Source of the DNA: an uncultured Clostridium sp.
Lineage (GTDB): Bacteria; Bacillota; Clostridia; Clostridiales; Clostridiaceae
Reading direction: 5' to 3'
Assembly: GCA_900539375.1 (NCBI GenBank)
Contig: UQBY01000004.1
Location: forward strand, 62,001-126,000
Length of the DNA stretch: 64,000 nucleotides
The notes beneath the pieces are model-generated. The model had not been told where the DNA came from. It worked only from the letters and a program-made list of their open reading frames with translations, and did not search any database. Made by a program: the position numbers and the translations under genes. Shown one piece after another: positions 61,631-64,000 of the stretch (positions within the stretch are counted from its first letter, which is position 1; every line of letters starts with the position of its first letter).

Positions 61631-64000
61631 TTAGATTTCTGATATATTAAATACTTCTAAATCTTTGTTATTTTCTAAGCCTTCACACTTAACATCTACA
61701 ATTGCTCTAAATGTATCTAAAGCTGTTATAACTCCAATATTTCTTTCAACTGCTGCTCTTCTCATAATAAATCCATCTGATTTTGAGTCATTTACTTTTG
61801 TTGGAGTATTTATAACTAAATCAACTTCTTTATTCTTTATAACATCTAGTATGTTAGGATTTTCTTCTTTTAATCTTCTAACAACCTTAGCATCAACACC
61901 ACCATCTCTTAAAAGCTTACAAGTTCCTTCTGTTGCTATGAACTTATATCCTAGCTTAGCAAGTCTTTGAGCCATTGGTAAGAATTCTTGTTTGTCATGT
62001 TTATTTACTGTAGCTAATATTTCTCCATTTCCAGGGAACATATTAGCTGCTATAAATCCTTTGTATAAAGCTTCATTAAGAGTTCTTCCTACACCTAAAA
62101 CTTCTCCTGTAGATCTCATTTCAGGTCCTAAAGATACTTCAACATTTGGTAACTTTTGAGTTGAGAATACTGGAACCTTTACTGCAACTATATCTGGTTC
62201 TTTGTATATATCTACTCCATATCCTAAGTCTTTAAGTTTGCTTCCAAGCATAACTTTTGTAGCTATATCAACTATTGGGACTCCACTTACCTTACTTATA
62301 TAAGGAACTGTTCTTGAAGCTCTTGGGTTAACTTCTATTACATAAAGCTTTCCTTCATATTCTATAAATTGAATATTTATCATACCATTTATTCCAATTT
62401 CAAGTGCTAATTTCTTAGTATATTCTAAAACATCAGCCTTTATCTTATCAGATATATTTTGTGATGGATACATAGTAATACTATCTCCAGAGTGAACACC
62501 TGCTCTTTCTAAGTGTTCCATTATACCTGGAATTAACACATCTTCTCCATCTGATATAGCATCAACTTCTATTTCTCTACCCATTAAGTATTTATCTATT
62601 AATATAGGATTTTTCTTATCCTTAGCAAAGGCATTTTCTAAGTAGTAAACTAATTCTTCTTCATCATGAGTGATTTCCATTCCTTGACCACCAATTACAT
62701 ATGAAGGTCTAACAAGTACTGGGAATCCTAATGCTCTTGCTTCTTCTAATCCTTCTTCAATAGACCAAATTCCTTTACCCTTAGGTCTTGCTATTCCTAG
62801 CTTTTCTAATAATTCATCAAACTTTTCTCTATCTTCAGCCATATCTATTTGGTCTGCTGTTGTTCCAAGTGTTGGTATATTCTTTTCTTTTAAGAAGTTT
62901 GCAAGCTTAATAGCTGTTTGACCACCAAATTGAAGAATTACTCCATCTGGATTTTCTTTTTCTATTATATTTAATACATCTTCTTCAGTAAGAGGTTCAA
63001 AATATAATTTATCTGAAATATTAAAGTCAGTACTTACTGTTTCTGGATTGTTATTTACTATTATAGTTTCTATTCCTAATCTCTTTAATGCTAATACACA
63101 GTGAACTGAAGCATAGTCAAATTCTATACCTTGACCTATTCTTATTGGTCCAGAACCTAAAACCACAACTTTCTTTCTATCATGTGTAACTTCAACTTCA
63201 TCATATTGTTCATATGTTGAATAATAATATGGAGATAAAGCTTCAAATTCTCCAGCACATGTATCAACCATCTTATATGAAGGTTTTATGTTCCATAATC
63301 CTCTTAGCTTATTTATATCTTCTGGGCAAACTTTTAACATATCAGCTATAGCTTTATCAGAGAATCCTTTTCTCTTTAATTTATATAACCATTCTTTATC
63401 TAAGTCTTCAAGTTTGCTTAATTTTAATCTTTGTTCTTCTTCTACTATCCACTTAAACTTTTCTATGAAGAATATATCTATTCCTGTTATCTTAGCTACT
63501 TTATCTACTCTATAATCTCTTCTTAACATTTCAGCTAAAGCAAATAATCTTTCATCATCTGGAGCCATAACTCTTTCTTTTAATTCAGCCATGCTAAGTT
63601 CTTTAAACTTTTTGTGGTCTAAAGAATATTTACCTATTTCTAGACTTCTTATTCCCTTTAATAATGCAGCTTCTAAATTAGCTCCTATAGCCATAACTTC
63701 TCCAGTTGCCATCATCTTTGTTCCAAGTTCTCTATCAGCTCCAAAGAACTTATCAAATGGCCATTTTGGAATTTTACATACAACATAGTCTAATGTTGGT
63801 TCAAAGCAAGCATAAGTTTTTTGAGTTACTGCATTTTTTATTTCATCTAATCCATATCCTACAGAAATCTTTGCTGCAAGCTTAGCTATTGGATATCCAG
63901 TAGCCTTTGATGCTAAAGCTGAAGACCTTGAAACTCTAGGATTTATTTCTATTACAGCATATTCAAATGAATTTGGATTTAAAGCAAATTGTACATTACA
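61631..64000 (-). CDS. carB: carbamoyl-phosphate synthase large subunit, 3' part
   Basis: The coding frame runs off the right edge (upstream of the ATG at 63715 it continues as 'ALNPNSFEYAVIEINPRVSR' and 'ATGYPIAKLAAKISVGYGLD'), so about 790 of roughly 1070 residues are here. Seen are the end of the first ATP-grasp half, the oligomerisation helices, the second ATP-grasp ('VVVLGSGPIRIGQGIEFDYA', 'YVIGGQGMEI', 'FIEYEGKLYVIEVNPRASR') and the C-terminal allosteric domain (about last 140 residues: 'LGYKFIATEGTCKLLRDGG'). It makes carbamoyl phosphate for pyrimidines and arginine. Confidence 0.97.
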   Translation of the reverse strand, partial: CNVQFALNPNSFEYAVIEINPRVSRSSALASKATGYPIAKLAAKISVGYGLDEIKNAVTQKTYACFEPTLDYVVCKIPKWPFDKFFGADRELGTKMMATGEVMAIGANLEAALLKGIRSLEIGKYSLDHKKFKELSMAELKERVMAPDDERLFALAEMLRRDYRVDKVAKITGIDIFFIEKFKWIVEEEQRLKLSKLEDLDKEWLYKLKRKGFSDKAIADMLKVCPEDINKLRGLWNIKPSYKMVDTCAGEFEALSPYYYSTYEQYDEVEVTHDRKKVVVLGSGPIRIGQGIEFDYASVHCVLALKRLGIETIIVNNNPETVSTDFNISDKLYFEPLTEEDVLNIIEKENPDGVILQFGGQTAIKLANFLKEKNIPTLGTTADQIDMAEDREKFDELLEKLGIARPKGKGIWSIEEGLEEARALGFPVLVRPSYVIGGQGMEITHDEEELVYYLENAFAKDKKNPILIDKYLMGREIEVDAISDGEDVLIPGIMEHLERAGVHSGDSITMYPSQNISDKIKADVLEYTKKLALEIGINGMINIQFIEYEGKLYVIEVNPRASRTVPYISKVSGVPIVDIATKVMLGSKLKDLGYGVDIYKEPDIVAVKVPVFSTQKLPNVEVSLGPEMRSTGEVLGVGRTLNEALYKGFIAANMFPGNGEILATVNKHDKQEFLPMAQRLAKLGYKFIATEGTCKLLRDGGVDAKVVRRLKEENPNILDVIKNKEVDLVINTPTKVNDSKSDGFIMRRAAVERNIGVITALDTFRAIVDVKCEGLENNKDLEVFNISEI

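Overview
The window is AT-rich DNA (roughly 28% G+C by eye) with clostridial gene content. It has a spore cortex lytic enzyme beside its Csp activating protease, a T-box-controlled isoleucyl-tRNA synthetase, an iron-sulfur serine dehydratase, two radical SAM enzymes and large cell-wall surface proteins. Strong Shine-Dalgarno sites and frequent TTG/GTG starts fit a Clostridium sensu stricto (cluster I) chromosome. I cannot name the species from this sequence.

Layout. 1-6,000: tail of a LacI-type regulator, an NhaC-type antiporter, a UbiB-family kinase-like protein, an M24 aminopeptidase and a small coiled-coil protein. 6,056-22,870: an accessory cluster for a two-peptide class II lanthipeptide (haloduracin/lacticin 3147/lichenicidin type). 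22,909-29,673: a CcpA-like regulator, ileS with its T-box, ribosomal protein L25 and aspartokinase. 29,785-39,515: a three-gene surface-protein operon containing a 2,113-residue VWA/Ig-repeat protein. 39,717-47,018: an rRNA methyltransferase, serine dehydratase, a YhcC-like radical SAM protein, a lipoprotein, a YkvI-like membrane protein and a PflX-like radical SAM protein. 47,033-54,434: SleC and a fused double Csp protease, then an XRE regulator, a DUF3783-type protein, cyclophilin and glutamate racemase. 54,674-64,000: long-form glutamine synthetase, an SOS-controlled 82-residue protein, a secreted pullulanase and the 3' part of carB.

The lanthipeptide cluster is the most interesting region. 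Two precursors (alpha at 22361-22570 and a 55-residue beta at 22167-22334) form their own promoter-terminator unit. Two full LanM synthetases, a C39-peptidase exporter (LanT) and an ABC ATPase/permease pair lie in one leftward operon. The same operon encodes a cysteine-free peptide (60 residues) that looks like a lanthipeptide leader. Control appears to be by an Agr-type circuit: AgrC kinase, AgrB protease, an AgrD-like 56-residue peptide with Ser in place of the usual Cys, and two paralogous LytTR regulators served by one kinase. Directly after the precursors is an intact gene for a shrunken LanM (342 residues) that has lost the recognisable catalytic and zinc-binding residues. Matching box-to-minus-10 spacing at the precursor and agrD promoters suggests that the LytTR regulators control both.

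Other points worth a look: an 11-codon leader ORF overlapping the glutamine synthetase start, a promoter with two LexA-type boxes in front of an unrecognised 82-residue protein, a Csp fusion with both catalytic triads intact, and the unassigned helical C-terminus of the giant VWA protein. No tRNA or rRNA genes, CRISPR arrays, insertion sequences or phage genes were seen.
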